Assembly (NCBI GenBank): GCA_964571215.1
Contig: CAZMZZ010000002.1
Coordinates: 1 to 64,000 of the forward strand
Origin: CAJWPI01 sp964571215
GTDB taxonomy: Bacteria; Pseudomonadota; Gammaproteobacteria; Magnimaribacterales; Magnimaribacteraceae
Length of the DNA stretch: 64,000 bases
Reading direction: 5' to 3'
In this document: positions 55,390 to 63,880 of the stretch, in pieces
Layout of the letters: every line of letters starts with the position of its first letter
Position numbering within the stretch: the stretch's first letter is position 1
Notes under the pieces: model-generated
Databases searched by the model: none
What the model was told of the DNA's origin: nothing
Seen by the model: only the letters and a program-made list of their open reading frames with translations
Made by a program: the position numbers and the translations under genes

Positions 55390-56964
55390 ATGTCTTTAAG
55401 TGAATTTTTTATAATAATTCTTCTAGTTAATACACTCTTTCTCTCGTGTGTGTGGTTATTAAAAGAAAAAAAAGATTCTCTAACTAAAGATTTTTTCTAT
55501 AAGGGCTGTTCTATTGTCTTACTAGCTTGGTCCTCTTTTGTCTTTGTATTTTACTTTAATAATCAAGAAATAGTGTTAAGACAATGGCTTACAGCGCTTC
55601 TTCTAACTATTATTGGAATGAGACTGGCTCTAACAAAAACATTAATTCCTAAGAAAGAGAAAGAATTAGCTGGAAACTATCCTTATATCAAGGAAGTGCT
55701 GGGTTTAAGTTTACTACTAACTTGTTTTGTTTCCTCAACTTTTTCCATCAATTACTTGCCAGGCTCTGATAGGTTCACTTTGCTAGACTTCCTGGGGTTG
55801 GTTATTTTTATATTTGGTTTTGCTTTAGAGAACAAATCTCAGAAAGAGTTGGAAAGTTTCAATTCTCTAAAAAAGAGCTCTTTAGATCTTTTAAATAAAG
55901 GGTTGTGGGCATTTAGTAGACACCCAAATTACTTGGGAAATTTAATTCAATGGTGGTCAATCTACTTCATTGCTCTAAATGCAGTTGGAGGTTATTGGAG
56001 CATATTTGGACCTATAATTTTAACCTTTTGCATTAATTCGTTTATTAATTTAAAAGAAGCTCAATTAACTAAAAAAATAAGTCATTACGAAGAATACAAA
56101 AGAACAACAAATAAGTTTGCTCCTGATCTATTGGTTTTAATGCAGTTTTTTCTACCAAAAAGTATTATAAATTCTCTTTTTGGATTTCTAACTGCTTCAA
56201 AAAAATCCATTTTTAAAACCCCATTAATAAGATTATTTTCCTTTTTTTACAAACCAGATATGTCTGATTCTGATTTAACAATACCCTCTGAATATTCAAG
56301 TTTTAATCATTTCTTTACACGTAAATTAAAACCGGGATCAAGACAAATAGATACAAACCCTAATAGTATAATTTCTCCAGTAGACGGAAAAGTAAAAGAC
56401 TTCGGATACCTTTGTAAGAATCAACTACTTCAGGCAAAAAAATTTAGCTATAGTCTTGGAGGTTTGTTAAAAGATGAAAAGGTTGCAAAAAGGTTCGAGG
56501 GTGGTTTTTTCTCTTCTATTTATCTTGCTCCTGAAAACCATCACAGGATCTATTTCCCACAAGAAGCATCAATTGTTAAAACTAACTATATTAGAGGGTC
56601 TTTGTTTGGAGTTAATGACAACTCTCAAAATACTATTCCAAAGCTTTATAATAGAAATGAAAGAGCCTGGGTTCTTCTAGAAGCCTCAAAATTTGAATAT
56701 TTGGTGGTTTGTGTCGGCGCTTTGTTAGTAGGACGCATAATTCCATATTGGATAAGGTCAGAAGAAATGAAAAAAAATAAAATTTTAAGTGTGTGGAAGA
56801 AAGGACCTCAAGAAAGTAGTAAAGTAGTAAAGGGTCAAGAGTTAGGTTTTTTTGAGATGGGATCTACGGTTATTTTAATTTTCTCTAAAGATCTTAATTT
56901 AAATAATCATTTTTTGTCTGAAAATAAGTCTGTAAAATTTGGTGAAACTTTATTAACAATTTAA
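55390..56964 (+). CDS. psd: Fusion of a DUF1295 membrane domain and phosphatidylserine decarboxylase
   Basis: A 524-residue two-part protein. Residues 1-245 are a DUF1295 domain with about six to seven membrane helices and the conserved SRHPNYLG at 176-183, ending with the family's Y-x-x-Y pattern. Residues 254-524 are a full-length phosphatidylserine decarboxylase: opening LPKSIIN, FNHFFTRKLKPG, catalytic Asp332 in SPVDGK, His384/385 in NHHRIYF and the self-cleaving site Met490-Gly-Ser-Thr with Ser492 becoming the pyruvoyl group. There is no stop or frameshift between the halves. The C-terminal half makes phosphatidylethanolamine; the N-terminal half may modify a lipid, which is inference. 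Confidence 0.93.
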   Translation: MSLSEFFIIILLVNTLFLSCVWLLKEKKDSLTKDFFYKGCSIVLLAWSSFVFVFYFNNQEIVLRQWLTALLLTIIGMRLALTKTLIPKKEKELAGNYPYIKEVLGLSLLLTCFVSSTFSINYLPGSDRFTLLDFLGLVIFIFGFALENKSQKELESFNSLKKSSLDLLNKGLWAFSRHPNYLGNLIQWWSIYFIALNAVGGYWSIFGPIILTFCINSFINLKEAQLTKKISHYEEYKRTTNKFAPDLLVLMQFFLPKSIINSLFGFLTASKKSIFKTPLIRLFSFFYKPDMSDSDLTIPSEYSSFNHFFTRKLKPGSRQIDTNPNSIISPVDGKVKDFGYLCKNQLLQAKKFSYSLGGLLKDEKVAKRFEGGFFSSIYLAPENHHRIYFPQEASIVKTNYIRGSLFGVNDNSQNTIPKLYNRNERAWVLLEASKFEYLVVCVGALLVGRIIPYWIRSEEMKKNKILSVWKKGPQESSKVVKGQELGFFEMGSTVILIFSKDLNLNNHFLSENKSVKFGETLLTI

Positions 56965-56990
56965 GATAAATTTATATCAAAGGTTCAATT

Positions 56991-57554
56991 TTGGTTTCTT
57001 ACTCTACTAGTGATTTTAAAACAGGGCTTAAGGTTATCATTGAAAATGAACCTTGCGAAATTATAGAAGAAGAGTTTGTAAAACCTGGTAAAGGTCAAGC
57101 TTTTAACAAAATTAAATTTAGAAATTTACTAACCGGAAGAGTTGGAGATAAAACCTGTAAGGTTGGTGAACATCTTGATGCTGCTGAAGTTAGGGAAGTT
57201 GATATGCAGTTTTCTTACTCTGATGGTACTGATTGGTATTTTCTAGACCAAACAACATATGATCAGGTCTCAGTTTCAGAAAAGAAAATTGGTTCTAGTA
57301 AAAATTGGTTAACTGACCAAGAAATATGTAAAGTTTTATTCTGGAATGAATCTCCTGTTTCAATTAAACCACCAAACTTTGTTAACCTTCAAGTTGTTGA
57401 AACAGACCCGGGAGTTAAGGGTGATACAGTCTCTGGGGGAACCAAACTGGCCAAATTATCCACAGGTGCTGTTATCAAAGTACCATTGTTTGTGTCTGAG
57501 AGAGATATAGTTAAAGTTGACACAAGAAACGGGGAATACCAGGGAAGGAAATAA
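56991..57554 (+). CDS. efp: Elongation factor P
   Basis: A 187-residue factor that relieves ribosome stalling at polyproline. The modified lysine is Lys34 in KPGKGQAF, at exactly the E. coli position, which suggests beta-lysylation by EpmA rather than rhamnosylation (which needs Arg). Three beta-barrel domains are complete, ending VDTRNGEY. The start is TTG at 56991: VSYSTSDFKTGLK aligns with E. coli ATYYSNDFRAGLK, and AAGG lies about 9 bases upstream. It precedes argS by 6 bases. Confidence 0.96.
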   Translation: MVSYSTSDFKTGLKVIIENEPCEIIEEEFVKPGKGQAFNKIKFRNLLTGRVGDKTCKVGEHLDAAEVREVDMQFSYSDGTDWYFLDQTTYDQVSVSEKKIGSSKNWLTDQEICKVLFWNESPVSIKPPNFVNLQVVETDPGVKGDTVSGGTKLAKLSTGAVIKVPLFVSERDIVKVDTRNGEYQGRK

Positions 57555-57560
57555 TTTTAA

Positions 57561-59348
57561 ATGGTTAAATCAGAAATTCAAAAAAGCCTTCTCTTGGCTA
57601 TTCAATCAATAAAAGAATGGGAAGACCTTAATTTAACTTCGCTAAAAATTGAAATTAAGGATAACAGGGAAAAGAAATTCGGTGACCATTCTACAAATCT
57701 AGCGTTAATTTTGAGTCAGAAACTTAAAGACGATCCAGAAAAAATAGCAGAGAAATTAATAAAAAATTTTCCCCCAAATTCATCTATAAAAAAAATAGAG
57801 TTTTCTAAACCAGGCTTTATTAATTTCTTTCTAGTAGACTCCCATCATTTTGAAATTCTAAAAATAATCAATAAAGAAAAGGATAAATTCGGACTAAACA
57901 GTAGTAAAAATAAAGGCAAAAAAACGTTAATAGAATACGTATCTAGCAACCCCACAGGCCCTTTGCATGTGGGTCATGGCAGAGGGGCTGCTTTTGGTTC
58001 TGTGCTTTCTAATGTTTTAAGAGCTTCTGGTCATAAAGTAGATGAAGAATATTATATTAACGATCAAGGTAGGCAGATAGACATACTTACTCTTAGTGTT
58101 TTGTTGAGGTACGAACAGTTTACAAACAAGGCTATCCCATATCCTAAGTTTTGCTATCAAGGTGAATATATAAATACCTATGCTGATCAGATTACAAAAG
58201 AACAAGAGAAGAAGGAAAACAGTAAAGAAGCAAGTTTCGTTCCTCTAGATAAAGAAAAAAAATTAATCGAAGTCTTAAAAAAAGTAAAAAAAGATGAAGA
58301 CCTTGATGCGCTTATATCTTTCATAAAACAAAACCTTGAAGGAAAGTTTTTTGAGATAAAAGAGTTCGTTTTAGAAAAGATAGTTAATTCAATTAAATCA
58401 GATTTACTTAAAATGGGTGTTAATCAAAACTTATGGTTTAAGGAAACTGGGCTTTATAAATCTCAGAATGGAAAACTCTCCTTAATCAATGAAGTAAAAA
58501 ATATTTTAAAAAAGAATGGCCTAACATACGAAAAGGAAGGGGCTCTCTGGTTTAAATCCTCCAATTTTAAAGATGATAAAGACAGAGTAATAGAAAAGGA
58601 AAACGGTCATACCACTTATTTTGCTTCGGACATTGCTTACCATGCACATAAGTACAAAAGGGGTTATGACAAGATAATAAACATCTGGGGTTCAGACCAT
58701 CATGGGTACTTGCCTAGAGTCAATTCTTCTATGACAGCTCTTGGGTTAGAGCCAGATAAACTGGAAGTAATTTTCATTCAATTTGTCACGCTTGTAAAAG
58801 GAAGTAAAAAAATTTCCATGTCTACAAGAGGGGGACAATTTATCACTCTCGATGAGCTTATGGATGAAGTGTCTCCAGAGGCAGCTAGATTCTTCTTCAT
58901 AAACAGAAAAGCCGAACAACACTTGTCTTTTGATCTAGATCTCGCAAAGAAGCAAAGTAAAGACAACCCTCTTTATTACATACAATATGCTCATGCAAGA
59001 ATTTGCAGTATTCTAAAAAAGCTTGAATCAGCACAAGGAAAAGTGGATACCGCGCTAGGACAAAAAAATTCAAACCTACTAAATAGTGAAAAGGAATCAA
59101 GATTGCTAAAAACATTGACACAATTTCCAGAAGTTGTTTTGAAATCAAGTGACAACTATGAACCGCATTTAATTTGTTACTATTTAAAAGATCTTTCTTC
59201 AACCTTTCATGCTTATTACAATGAAGAAAAGATTCTTGTCGACAATGAAGAGGAGATGCAGGCCAAAATCCTACTTTTACAGTGTGTTAAGCAGGTTATA
59301 TTCAATGGGCTAACTCTTTTGGGGGTAAGTTCCCCTTCTTCAATGTAA
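57561..59348 (+). CDS. argS: Arginyl-tRNA synthetase
   Basis: A 595-residue class Ia synthetase. The HIGH motif is HVGH in NPTGPLHVGHGRG (near residue 135). The KMSKS region is KKISMSTRGG (near residue 416). A C-terminal DALR anticodon-binding domain follows (about 470-595), with the N-terminal Add domain at 1-100. GSDHHGYLPR is also conserved. It lies between efp and yggS with very short gaps. Confidence 0.96.
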   Translation: MVKSEIQKSLLLAIQSIKEWEDLNLTSLKIEIKDNREKKFGDHSTNLALILSQKLKDDPEKIAEKLIKNFPPNSSIKKIEFSKPGFINFFLVDSHHFEILKIINKEKDKFGLNSSKNKGKKTLIEYVSSNPTGPLHVGHGRGAAFGSVLSNVLRASGHKVDEEYYINDQGRQIDILTLSVLLRYEQFTNKAIPYPKFCYQGEYINTYADQITKEQEKKENSKEASFVPLDKEKKLIEVLKKVKKDEDLDALISFIKQNLEGKFFEIKEFVLEKIVNSIKSDLLKMGVNQNLWFKETGLYKSQNGKLSLINEVKNILKKNGLTYEKEGALWFKSSNFKDDKDRVIEKENGHTTYFASDIAYHAHKYKRGYDKIINIWGSDHHGYLPRVNSSMTALGLEPDKLEVIFIQFVTLVKGSKKISMSTRGGQFITLDELMDEVSPEAARFFFINRKAEQHLSFDLDLAKKQSKDNPLYYIQYAHARICSILKKLESAQGKVDTALGQKNSNLLNSEKESRLLKTLTQFPEVVLKSSDNYEPHLICYYLKDLSSTFHAYYNEEKILVDNEEEMQAKILLLQCVKQVIFNGLTLLGVSSPSSM

Positions 59349-60041
59349 ATGACATTAATGAAAGCTGATATAACTGATAATTTTCTATCTTTCATAAAAT
59401 CATTTAAAAGGTCTTGTGAAAAAGCGAAGAGAAATCCGAATGAAATCAAAATTATAGGCGCTACAAAAGGACAACCTTTGGAGGCAATTAATAAAGCTAT
59501 ATCTCTTGGAATAGTTAATTTTGGTGAAAACTTTTTACAGGAGGCAGAGAGAAAAGTAGATGAGATTAAGCTGCCTGCTACATGGCATTTCATTGGCTCA
59601 ATACAAAGGAAAAAAACAAAAAAGATTTCTGCTCTCTTTGAGTGGGTGCACTCTTTAGATCAAATAACAATTGCTGAAAATCTAGATTTTCATAGACAAA
59701 ATGATAGAAGTCCTTTAAATGTGTGTGTTCAAATAAATATTGATAATGAACAAAGTAAATCAGGAATAAAATTAAAGGAAGCTAAAGGTTTTATTAATGA
59801 GCTTAAGAAATACAGAAATCTTAAAGTAAGGGGTTTAATGGCAATTCCAAAACCAAGAAAAGATGTTAAGGAACAGGAAGAAATATTCTCTTCAATCCAA
59901 AATCATTTTCTTTATCTCAAAAACTTCTTTCCTGATTTAGATACGCTTTCTATGGGAATGTCAGATGATTATGAAGCTGCCATAAAAGAAGGGTCAACAA
60001 TGATAAGGATAGGCACTAAAATATTTGGCCCTAGACAATGA
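59349..60041 (+). CDS. yggS: PLP homeostasis protein, YggS/PROSC family
   Basis: A 230-residue PLP-binding protein without a known catalytic reaction. The cofactor lysine is Lys40 in IIGATKGQP; NFGENFLQEAERKV, WHFIGSIQRKK and the C-terminal LSMGMSDDYEAAI complete the family signature. It keeps PLP levels and amino-acid pools balanced in E. coli. Starts directly after the argS stop and overlaps proC by 4 bases, the conserved yggS-proC-yggT order. Confidence 0.95.
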   Translation: MTLMKADITDNFLSFIKSFKRSCEKAKRNPNEIKIIGATKGQPLEAINKAISLGIVNFGENFLQEAERKVDEIKLPATWHFIGSIQRKKTKKISALFEWVHSLDQITIAENLDFHRQNDRSPLNVCVQINIDNEQSKSGIKLKEAKGFINELKKYRNLKVRGLMAIPKPRKDVKEQEEIFSSIQNHFLYLKNFFPDLDTLSMGMSDDYEAAIKEGSTMIRIGTKIFGPRQ

Positions 60042-60862
60042 GAAAAAATCAAAATATAGGATTTATAGGGGCAGGAAATATTGCCACTTCCTTAATATCG
60101 GGCCTAATTGAAGATGGGGTAAATAAAAATGATATCTTTTCCAGCTCTCCCGAGCAGGCTGATTTAGACAACTTAAGTGATCTTTACTCAATTAATGTAA
60201 CTTTAGACAATATGGAGATAATTTCTTCGTGTTCTACCATTATTTTGGCAGTAAAACCTCAAGTCTTAAAGAAAGTACTGCATGAAATCAAGAACGCTAT
60301 ATCTCTGAAGAACTTGCTTCTTATTTCTGTTGCTGCAGGTATAGATATAAACTTTCTTCAGTCTCTTACAACCAACCAACAAAAAATTATTAGAGCAATG
60401 CCCAATACTCCGGTAAGCATAGGAAAGGGTGTAACTGCTTTGTGTTCTAATGCTTCTGTCAACTCTGAAGACAAAGGGCAAGCTGAACAAATTTTTAACT
60501 CTGTTGGTTCAACTTACTGGTTGAAAGAAGATTCTTTTAATCTCTACACCGCATTAATCGGTTCAGGGCCGGCTTATGTTTTTTATTTATTAGAATCTTT
60601 AAAAAAAGCAGCTAAAGGGCTGGGTGTGGAGGAGAATAAAATTGAAAACCTTATTCTAGAGATGATAATCGGTTCAGCTAAACTGGCTAGAGATAGTAAA
60701 GAGAATCCAGAGTCTTTAAGAGAAAAAGTTACTTCTCCTGGTGGTGTGACTGAAAAAGCCATAGAAGTGTTAGAAGAAAACAAATTTACTCAAATATTAA
60801 TCTCAGCTATTCAAGCTGGAGAAAAGAGGTCTTCAGACCTCGGGAAAAGGGGTAATGACTGA
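60038..60862 (+). CDS. proC: Pyrroline-5-carboxylate reductase
   Basis: A 274-residue NADPH-dependent enzyme for the last step of proline synthesis. The Rossmann motif is IGFIGAGNIATSL, followed by AVKPQVLKKV, RAMPNTPVSIGKGVTAL and the P5CR signature TSPGGVTEKAIEVLE near the C-terminus. SGPAYVFYLLE is also conserved. It overlaps both yggS and yggT. Confidence 0.96.
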   Translation: MRKNQNIGFIGAGNIATSLISGLIEDGVNKNDIFSSSPEQADLDNLSDLYSINVTLDNMEIISSCSTIILAVKPQVLKKVLHEIKNAISLKNLLLISVAAGIDINFLQSLTTNQQKIIRAMPNTPVSIGKGVTALCSNASVNSEDKGQAEQIFNSVGSTYWLKEDSFNLYTALIGSGPAYVFYLLESLKKAAKGLGVEENKIENLILEMIIGSAKLARDSKENPESLREKVTSPGGVTEKAIEVLEENKFTQILISAIQAGEKRSSDLGKRGND

Positions 60863-61430
60863 GGCTACTATATATTTAGTAAAAGCAGTTTGTGATCTGC
60901 TTACAATAGCAATTCTCTTAAACTTTTTCTTTCGATTATTTAGGGTAGATTACTACAACCCAATAGTAAGGGGCTTCACTGCTTTCATAGATCCTCCTGC
61001 TAGACTGGCTAGAAGAATTTTAAGACCTGTTTTCAACCTAGATATATCTAGTTTAATAGTTTCCTGTTTAACTCAATATCTAGCTTTTTCTCTTGTTTCT
61101 TCTGCTGGGGCCTTAACTTCTAATACAACTACAATTATTATTTGGTCATTTTATTCTGTATTACTAATATGCCTTAAAATGTTGTTTTGGGTTATGCTGG
61201 CTGGAATAATAATTAGTTGGATAGCCCCTCTTAGTAGACATCCCGCTACAAGCCTTGTGCATCAGCTTTCTGAACCTGTTTTTAAACCTTTTAGATTAGT
61301 GTTGCCGCCTATGGGTGGCCTAGATTTTTCACCCATTTTAGCTTTTATAGTTTTGAATTTTCTACAAATACTTGTACGTAACTTTGCACTAGAGGCAGGC
61401 CTGCCCTATGGATTAAGTGTTGGTTTTTAA
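60855..61430 (+). CDS. yggT: YggT family membrane protein
   Basis: A 191-residue protein with two YGGT repeats, each with two membrane helices; the conserved elements are DYYNPIVRGF with DPPARLARRILRP in the first and WIAPLSRHPATSLVHQLSEPVFKPFR in the second. Its function is unclear; related plant proteins help to assemble membrane complexes. It overlaps proC by 8 bases and is followed by the metX leader. Confidence 0.94.
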   Translation: MTEATIYLVKAVCDLLTIAILLNFFFRLFRVDYYNPIVRGFTAFIDPPARLARRILRPVFNLDISSLIVSCLTQYLAFSLVSSAGALTSNTTTIIIWSFYSVLLICLKMLFWVMLAGIIISWIAPLSRHPATSLVHQLSEPVFKPFRLVLPPMGGLDFSPILAFIVLNFLQILVRNFALEAGLPYGLSVGF

Positions 61431-61440
61431 GCTGCCTCTC

Positions 61441-61469
61441 TTCTTAAGACTGTTTATTTGTTTTATAAT
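61441..61469 (+). promoter_or_regulatory. Promoter of the metX riboswitch transcript
   Basis: A perfect TATAAT at 61464-61469 with TTCTTA 17 bases upstream (61441-61446). Transcription would start near 61476, three bases before the first stem of the riboswitch aptamer, which supports both calls. The sequence CTTCTTAAG is shared, at the same distance from the -10, with the tRNA-Phe promoter. Confidence 0.6.
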
Positions 61470-61478
61470 GGATTCATT

Positions 61479-61528
61479 AACGCCGATTTGAACAGCTTGC
61501 GGGCGTTTAAAAAATACCGCTAAAACCG
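61479..61528 (+). ncRNA. SAM-II-like riboswitch aptamer (SAM-II/SAM-V superfamily)
   Basis: The stem AACGCC (61479-61484) pairs with GGCGTT (61502-61507) and encloses GATTTG and GCTTGC, both hallmarks of the SAM-II pseudoknot. After an A-rich joining strand comes CCGCTAAAACC (61517-61527). Its CCGC can pair with GCGG (61499-61502) to close the pseudoknot, and GCTAAA is the conserved ligand-binding strand. The downstream gene, metX, is the classical SAM-II target. SAM-V shares this core, so the exact class needs a covariance model. Binding of SAM should turn metX off. Confidence 0.78.
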
Positions 61529-61535
61529 TGCAATG

Positions 61536-61565
61536 CCTGTTTAGCGAAAGCTGACAGGTTTTTTT
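61536..61565 (+). terminator. Riboswitch-controlled intrinsic terminator in front of metX
   Basis: CCTGTTTAGC (61536-61545) pairs with GCTGACAGG (61550-61558), with one bulged T and one G-T pair, around a GAAA tetraloop. Seven T residues (61559-61565) run up to the metX ATG. CGCTAAA of the aptamer (61518-61524) is perfectly complementary to TTTAGCG (61540-61546), so an antiterminator can form when SAM is absent. The hairpin also covers the only weak ribosome-site-like AGG. Confidence 0.75.
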
Positions 61566-62702
61566 ATGGTGGAAAATAGAAAAAATATCGATAACAGTTC
61601 AGTTGGATTAGTTGAACCTAAAAAGATATCATTCAAAGAACCATTAACTCTAGAATGTGGTGAAACTTTAGAGAAAATTGAAATTGTCTATGAAACATAC
61701 GGATCTCTTAATAAAGAAAAAGATAATGCTGTTTTAATATGTCATGCATTAAGTGGAAATCATCACGCAGCAGGTTTGAGAAAAAAATCAGATAAGAGAA
61801 AGGGTTGGTGGGATGGACTAATAGGTCCTAACAAGGCTATAGATACAAATAAATTGTTTGTTGTTTGCCCTAATAATTTGGGCGGCTGTCACGGGTCAAC
61901 AGGCCCCCAAAGTATTAACCCAAAGAGCGGAAAACCTTATGGACCTGACTTTCCACTTATAACAGTATCAGACTGGGTAAATTGCCAGGCTATTTTTGCT
62001 GATTTATTAGGCATAAAAACCTGGCAGAGTGTTATTGGGGGGAGCCTTGGCGGAATGCAAGCGCTACAGTGGTGCCTTTCTTATCCTGATAGGATAAAGA
62101 AGGCTGGAGTCATAGCTGCTGCTGCTAAATTAAGCGCTCAAAACATAGCTTTTAATGAAGTTGCTCGACAGGCAATTATTTCTGATCCTGAATTCAATGA
62201 AGGACTATATCTAGAAAATAATAAGATACCTAAGAGGGGTCTAAGGTTGGCCAGAATGGTTGGTCACATCACTTACCTTTCGGATGAGGCTATGAGAGAT
62301 AAATTTGGTAGAGACCTTAAAAAAGGTAAATTAAATTTTGGTTTTGATGCTGAGTTTGAGGTTGAAAGCTATTTAAGACATCAGGGAGATGTTTTTTCCG
62401 AAACTTTTGATGCAAATACTTATCTTATCATGACCAAACTTTTAGATTACTTTGATCCCGCTTCTGAACATGAGGGAGATTTAGTTAAAGCCTTTGACCC
62501 CATAAAAGCGAAGCTGTTAGTAGTTTCCTTTTCTAGTGACTGGCGATTCTCGCCGGAAAGGTCTAAAGAGATCGTGAATGCCTTAATTAGTGCCAAAAAG
62601 AATGTTAGTTATATTGAAATAAAATCAAGCCAGGGACATGATTCTTTTCTTTTTCCAGAAAAAAGGTACTCAAAAGCTATAAATGCTTTTTTAAATAATT
62701 AG
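61566..62702 (+). CDS. metX: Homoserine O-acyltransferase MetX
   Basis: A 378-residue alpha/beta hydrolase-fold enzyme activating homoserine for methionine synthesis. The nucleophile Ser lies in [14 protein letters not shown], the catalytic Asp in [12 protein letters not shown] and the His in [24 protein letters not shown] is the family loop. Proteins called MetX transfer either acetyl or succinyl groups, which the motifs seen here do not decide. metW follows 2 bases later, the usual proteobacterial pair. Expression is probably controlled by the SAM-sensing leader. Confidence 0.95.
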   Translation: MVENRKNIDNSSVGLVEPKKISFKEPLTLECGETLEKIEIVYETYGSLNKEKDNAVLICHALSGNHHAAGLRKKSDKRKGWWDGLIGPNKAIDTNKLFVVCPNNLGGCHGSTGPQSINPKSGKPYGPDFPLITVSDWVNCQAIFADLLGIKTWQSVIGGSLGGMQALQWCLSYPDRIKKAGVIAAAAKLSAQNIAFNEVARQAIISDPEFNEGLYLENNKIPKRGLRLARMVGHITYLSDEAMRDKFGRDLKKGKLNFGFDAEFEVESYLRHQGDVFSETFDANTYLIMTKLLDYFDPASEHEGDLVKAFDPIKAKLLVVSFSSDWRFSPERSKEIVNALISAKKNVSYIEIKSSQGHDSFLFPEKRYSKAINAFLNN

Positions 62703-62704
62703 AA

Positions 62705-63292
62705 ATGGACATTGAAGCAATTTTTAATAACTGGATTTCAAATAGATCCACCGTCCTAGACCTGGGGTGTGGAGATGGGAAAATTTTATCTCATTTACAA
62801 AAAGAAAAAAATATTCAAGGACTGGGTGTGGAGATAGACTCAAAAAACATTCAAAAATGCATTGAAAAAGGGGTAAATGTTATTGAACATGATATCGATA
62901 AGGGTCTGGAGGCTATTTCAAATAATAGTTTTGATGTAGTAATTATGAGTCAAACTATCCAAACCCTAAACAACCCGCTTTTAGCTCTCGAAGAAGTAAC
63001 AAGAATAGGTAAAAAATGTATTGTAACTGTGCCAAATTTTGGATATTGGAAAAGAAGAGTGGAGCTTATGGTAAAGGGGCAAATGCCAAAGACTGTAAGC
63101 ACTCATGAAAGTTGGCATAACAGTGACAATATACATTTATGTACGTTAAAAGATTTTGAGCTCCTTTGTAATGAATTGAAAATTACTATAGAAGAAAAAT
63201 TATTTATGAATTCTTCTGGAGTAACAAAATCCTATCTTTCTTTTGGACCTAATTTAGTTAGTTCATCTGGAATATATAGAATCTGCAAATAA
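62705..63292 (+). CDS. metW: MetW methionine biosynthesis protein
   Basis: A 195-residue protein with a class I methyltransferase fold: motif I VLDLGCGDGKIL near residue 18, then GVEIDSKN, and FDVVIMSQTIQTLNNP typical of MetW. In Proteobacteria MetW acts together with MetX, and reports describe it as needed for full MetX activity; no methylation reaction is established. It is 2 bases after metX and 3 before rdgB. Confidence 0.94.
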   Translation: MDIEAIFNNWISNRSTVLDLGCGDGKILSHLQKEKNIQGLGVEIDSKNIQKCIEKGVNVIEHDIDKGLEAISNNSFDVVIMSQTIQTLNNPLLALEEVTRIGKKCIVTVPNFGYWKRRVELMVKGQMPKTVSTHESWHNSDNIHLCTLKDFELLCNELKITIEEKLFMNSSGVTKSYLSFGPNLVSSSGIYRICK

Positions 63293-63295
63293 TTT

Positions 63296-63880
63296 ATGAG
63301 AATAACCTTTGCAACAAAAAATAAAGGAAAAATTAAGGAATTAAGAGATCTTGCAGAAAATACTAATTTAATAATTGACTCAGTTCCAGATGAAGTTGTC
63401 TTTCCTAAAGAATCCGGCGTTACTTACCAAGAAAATGCATTAATAAAAGCACGACATATATTTGACTTAGTTGGAACTGGCGTTATAGCAGATGACTCTG
63501 GGCTTGAGGTTGATTCTTTAAATGGGGATCCTGGTATTTTCTCTTCTAGATACTCAAAAGAGGCAACTGATACTGCAAACATAAATAAACTTCTAATAAA
63601 TCTAGAAAAAAGTAGCAACAGAAAAGCTAGGTTCAAATGTTCAATGGCATGTATTTTAGATAAAAATTCTGAACCATTATTTTCTGATGGCATTCTGGAG
63701 GGCTTAATTACAACCGAACAAAAGGGTAAAAATGGATTTGGATATGACCCTGTCTTTTTTTTACCTAAGTTAGGGTTTTGTATGGCAGAAATTTCAAATA
63801 AAGAAAAAAATATTATTAGCCACAGGGCTATTGCTTTTAGAAAAATGATAAAAAAAATAGGACAGATTAAGTTGAATTAG
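63296..63880 (+). CDS. rdgB: XTP/dITP diphosphatase (non-canonical purine pyrophosphatase)
   Basis: A 194-residue HAM1-family enzyme that removes XTP, ITP and dITP from the nucleotide pool. It starts MRITFATKNKGKIKEL, with ARHIFDL, VIADDSGLEVDSLNGDPGIFSSRY and the C-terminal NGFGYDPVFF and SHRAIAFRKM, all in order. Length matches E. coli RdgB (197). hemW often follows it in related genomes; here a convergent gene takes its place, and the two stop codons overlap. Confidence 0.95.
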   Translation: MRITFATKNKGKIKELRDLAENTNLIIDSVPDEVVFPKESGVTYQENALIKARHIFDLVGTGVIADDSGLEVDSLNGDPGIFSSRYSKEATDTANINKLLINLEKSSNRKARFKCSMACILDKNSEPLFSDGILEGLITTEQKGKNGFGYDPVFFLPKLGFCMAEISNKEKNIISHRAIAFRKMIKKIGQIKLN

